NCBI GenBank assembly: GCA_963971425.1
Contig: OZ020520.1
Coordinates: 28,799,535-28,863,534, forward strand
Source: Bryoerythrophyllum caledonicum
Taxonomy: Eukaryota > Streptophyta > Bryopsida > Pottiales > Pottiaceae
Reading direction: 5' to 3'
Length of the DNA stretch: 64,000 bases
The position numbers and the translations under genes are program-made. Shown here piece after piece: positions 61,105-64,000 of the stretch (position 1 is the first letter of the stretch; every line of letters begins with the position of its first letter). The notes beneath the pieces are model-generated. The model worked only from the letters and a program-made list of their open reading frames with translations. It ran no database searches and was not told the origin of the DNA.

Positions 61105-62594
61105 CGCTGAAAGGAAGAACTGCTCCGTGTCTGGCACATTCAACGCATTTAAATCCATGTCCCAACGGAGTTGCTGAAAGCGCCGAAAGCACTTACAACA
61201 GAGTCGCTAAAAGCTCTCACAGGGAGGAAGAACTGCTCCGTGTTTGGCACATTCAACGGATTCAGGTCCACATCCCAACGGAGCTCACACAGGAGGCTGG
61301 CCTTGACGTCCTGCAGCATCGACACCTCGAGGCATGCTCGGGAGTGCACGCCACTGGGCCGCGGACAAATCGTAAAGCCAACCAATCTCGTGGCCATGCT
61401 GATTGTATTGAGGCTGGAAATACGTCACAACCAACAAAAATCCCTCACATGCGTGCAGCTGCATGTCGTGATAATTTATCACGGAAGGGAGCATGAAAGG
61501 CTTGCCGCTTATCGTCTTTAATCTCACCCAATGAGGTTGCTGTGTTCCGCCTTGCTGCGTTCGGCCTTGCTACTCCGAGATGCAGTATTGAACAATCCCG
61601 GACTTGCTCGACATGGCAGGGTCGTCGTCGTCGTCGTCACTGTCAAAGTCTCCAAGTCATTGGGTCACCTACAAAACATCTCTTCCTCTCCTCGTTTAGC
61701 ACAAACAACCGGTCTCTCAGAAGCGCGTATCTCTCCATCTGCTCTACTTCGATGGGAATGTTGTCAAGCCCAATCAGCTGGAGCTTAGCACAATCCCACA
61801 CGCACGGGCCGACATAGTTATCTCCAGGATGCTGTAACCAGTTGTACCGATATCCCCAAAGCAAGTCGCGAGAGTAAGGTTGGTCTTCCCGAGGAATATG
61901 CAAGTTGATCCATTCCTCCGTCTTGGAATCAAACATATCCACCACAAAACGCACATTGTCCGGTGCATTCAGCAATGGAATCTGCTTGCGCCATCCAATG
62001 ATGAGCTTGTAGTGCCCTGAGTCCCGGTCCGTGACGATCTACAATAGCTCCACCTGGTGCGTACTCAGCGCTCCAACACAAACCTCTTCACGTGCTGCGT
62101 CAGGAGGTTACACACGACCACTTCGAGGGGCCACTCCTCCGTCGTCTCCCAGGCAGAGAGGAAGCACGCCAGCCCGCCATTTGCAACGCTCATCATTTCA
62201 AAGGGCTTCTCTCACGACCCCACGTTGAGCTCGTAGAGGTGCCACTTGTTGGTGCCCGCGTCGTAGAGCTTCACCCAGAACTGCCCATACGAGTCAACAT
62301 CCTCGCAGATGAGGGCGAACATCCTAGAGCTCCCTTAACACCAACCTTTCCACCAGGTTATGCTTCCAACGAGTCGAAAGGCAACAAAGGCTTTGGCAGC
62401 TTCGCAAAAACGACCTCGAGCACCTCCTCTAGCAAGCGGCTCCAGATGGCGGGGTCCAAATGTGGAGGGTGCTGGGGACATGTGTACGAACATTGAGTGA
62501 TGGCTGCCTGTCTAGACTTCCCAAACCTGCTGGTCGAAGATGAACACTCGCCTGATCTCAGATGCGGAGCCGCAAACTCAAGTATGGCTCTCAT
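61105..62594 (-). pseudogene. F-box/kelch-type protein pseudogene
   Basis: The minus strand holds, in order, an F-box-like segment (DPAIWSRLLEEVLEVVFAKL at about 62445-62388), then pieces of a kelch-type beta-propeller in shifting frames. These are RMFALICEDVDSYGQFWVKL (~62325-62265), KWHLYELNVGS (~62250-62220), FEMMSVANGGLACFL (~62205-62160), FVVDMFDSKTEEWINL (~61945-61895) and GWLYDLSAAQWRALPSMP (~61385-61335). Stops and frameshifts separate them, so the gene is dead or badly assembled. Plant F-box/kelch proteins are substrate receptors of SCF ubiquitin ligases. At the 3' end a unit of ~100 bp containing GGAAGAACTGCTCCGTGT is tandemly duplicated (61112 and 61226). Confidence 0.7.
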
Positions 62595-62649
62595 CCCCGG
62601 AGCAGAATTTCTCCAGACCTCCCTAATATCAGCTCATCCAGCTTCGCAC

Positions 62650-63240
62650 GCAAGAGACGAGCTACTGGAATGAGCTCATTCCTTCTGCGTTTTTTGTCGC
62701 TTCCTTTGACACGGTACAAGATGGTGCATTCCTCTCCGCCATCTTCAACTCCTTTTCGACAGCATCAAAGCTTCTCCAGAACCAAACTGTCCTCAAATGA
62801 TCTATTACATGTCCAATTACACACAGGTTTAGGGTTAGGGTTTAACATATCCATCAGTCACAAAATTCGACTAGCAACTCACCTGGACAAGAAAACTTCC
62901 AGACCTTGCTAATGGTATCTACAATGTCGTGATGTGCACCCTACCTTACACTTCAAACCCTGAACCCATCTCCAATTACTCCTTTCTAGCAGCATCAACG
63001 CTTCTTTGGAACCATATTGTCCTATTACATGTTCCACAACGCACAGGGGTTTAGGATTTAACACATCCGACAACATTTGCTGCATTGAATATCACTCAAA
63101 AAATTTACCAACTCACAAGAGGCCTCACCAAACAATTCGAGGCTTCACTGAAGACATCCACAGATCACACAGTCACGATGTGGTTATGCTCTAAAACCCC
63201 AAAGCCATCTCCAACTAGCTCAACCAACACTTGCTCAGAG
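62650..63240. repeat. Local tandem duplication (~235 bp period) with telomere-like motif
   Basis: About 62745-62860 and 62975-63080 share CAGCATCAAAGCTTCT-like, CTATTACATGT and ACACAGGTTTAGG-type blocks in the same order. A third, weaker block (CGATGTGGTT, CCATCTCCAA) follows near 63174-63215. In the first copy the motif GTTTAGGGTTAGGGTTTA is telomere-like but only two to three units long. No gene. Confidence 0.55.
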
Positions 63241-63567
63241 ACTGTGGTAACGAAGTAGACAACCTCACAAACTATGCTTAATAACCCAATACTACAAATG
63301 CATCGGAAAGTGCTAGCTCACAAGATGAAGCGACTTGAATTTACCAGGCAGAAGGTGCATCTTCCTCTTTCCCTCACAAATTGACGTTTCAAGATAAAGG
63401 AAAAAAATATGGATGACCTCTCCAAGGTAAAGTAAAGCTACGGATGACGTTTTACTTTATCTTGGAGAGGTGGAGATGTGCTTCTTCATGGTGGCCATCT
63501 CGCGGAGTGAAACGCCCCGCATTTTGTAGCTGTGAATTCCTTGGAGGGTTTTGCAAGTTAGTGGGCG
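63241..63567 (+). promoter_or_regulatory. Upstream region of the gene at 63568
   Basis: Contains the inverted repeat TATCTTGGAGAGG/CCTCTCCAAGGTA (63416-63428 and 63458-63470). No other site is assigned. Confidence 0.3.
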
Positions 63568-63744
63568 ATGGCGTGCGCAAGTGCAGCAGCAGCAGCAGCA
63601 GCTGTGGTGACTTCGTCGGGGCTGCAGCAGCTCTGCGATGCGAGCTCCAAGGCCAGCACGAGCACCGTGTCGCTCAAGGCCGCCGCGCTCGGGCAGGTGC
63701 GGTGCTGGTCGCGCGCGCTCTCCCTCAACGACTCCGTCAACAAG
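63568..63744 (+). CDS. First exon of a gene cut by the window end, possible transit peptide
   Basis: The ATG at 63568 opens a 59-codon GC-rich frame that ends at an AACAAG|GTGCGC donor at 63744/63745, in phase 0. The peptide starts with MACASAAAAAAAVVTSSG and is Ala/Ser/Thr-rich with only a few acidic residues, resembling an organelle-targeting peptide. It then reads LGQVRCWSRALSLNDSVNK. The downstream exons lie beyond 64000. The family was not recognised. The GCAGCAGCAGCAGCAGC run encoding the Ala tract may be length-polymorphic. Confidence 0.55.
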
Positions 63745-64000
63745 GTGCGCGTTTTCCCTTTCAATGTGCCTTCTCCCCATAAGGTTTGGAAGCTCAGGTG
63801 TGAATCTGCGCTTTGAATATCACTTCTCCTGAGAGAGAGGGTTTGGTTGCCATTGTCTATCTTCAATGTGTGTGTCTTCTTGTTCTCTTTCTGTGGGGTC
63901 TCACTCATCCTCAAGGCTGTGTTGTCATGACTTCCGTCTCTAGAGTGACTCCCGGGAGAATTTGCACACTGCCGCAAAGCTTTGAGTCATTTCTGCACGT

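Noticed and set aside
63457-63977. Minus-strand ORFs opposite the 63568 exon
   Set aside because: Ala/Cys tracts come from the GCAGCAGC run; the plus strand has the better start, codon use and splice donor.

Overview
The window is nuclear DNA of a land plant, probably a non-seed plant (moss, liverwort or lycophyte grade). The evidence is a plastid-specific ribosomal protein gene (PSRP5/cL38), an AP2-domain gene, spliceosomal GT-AG introns of roughly 90-500 bp, plant Ty1/copia and Ty3/gypsy remnants, and a MOM1/CHD3-type chromatin gene. The species cannot be named from the sequence. Reading frames in this annotation were joined by eye from splice sites and codon phase; no alignment or expression data were available.

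Layout. 1-9 kb: AT-rich intergenic DNA with hairpin MITEs, a PIF/Harbinger-like MITE, an AT-rich inverted-repeat element, and two small two-exon genes of unknown function (2933-3816, polyQ; 8343-8838). 9-20 kb: a nest of mobile DNA. It holds a 3.3-kb element with ~0.8-kb terminal inverted repeats (TIRs) carrying a spliced C2H2 zinc-finger/acidic-tail gene, a copia RNase H fragment with LTR pieces, a decayed coiled-coil ORF, and a GC-rich pogo/Tigger transposon with clear TIRs, a cysteine-rich N-terminal exon and a scaffold gap. 20-26.5 kb: gene-poor, with a 954-bp TIR element, a direct repeat, two tandem-repeat fields (one with a ~167-bp period) and nothing convincingly coding.

27.3-42.6 kb: the main gene, 28 exons and 3,380 codons by my model. 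It encodes a CW zinc finger, a PWWP-like module, two PHD fingers, two chromodomains, a complete but catalytically degenerate SNF2 helicase, low-complexity repeats, a coiled coil and acidic SUMO-interaction-like motifs at both ends. It looks like a structural intermediate between CHD3 remodelers and MOM1, the plant transcriptional silencing factor.

43-51.6 kb: a decayed Ty3/gypsy element whose pol ends in a PHD-finger-like module, a second inverted copy of the 21.4-kb TIR element, a possible gag remnant and a MITE. 52.8-54.2 kb: an intronless AP2-domain gene. 54-60 kb: mostly non-coding, with repeats and a palindromic element. 60.0-60.5 kb: PSRP5 (two exons). 61.1-62.6 kb: an F-box/kelch pseudogene on the minus strand. 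63.57 kb to the end: the first exon of a gene that runs out of the window.

The genes do not form an operon. The common thread is chromatin and transposons: a large silencing-type protein gene sits among decayed elements, one of which carries its own PHD finger.
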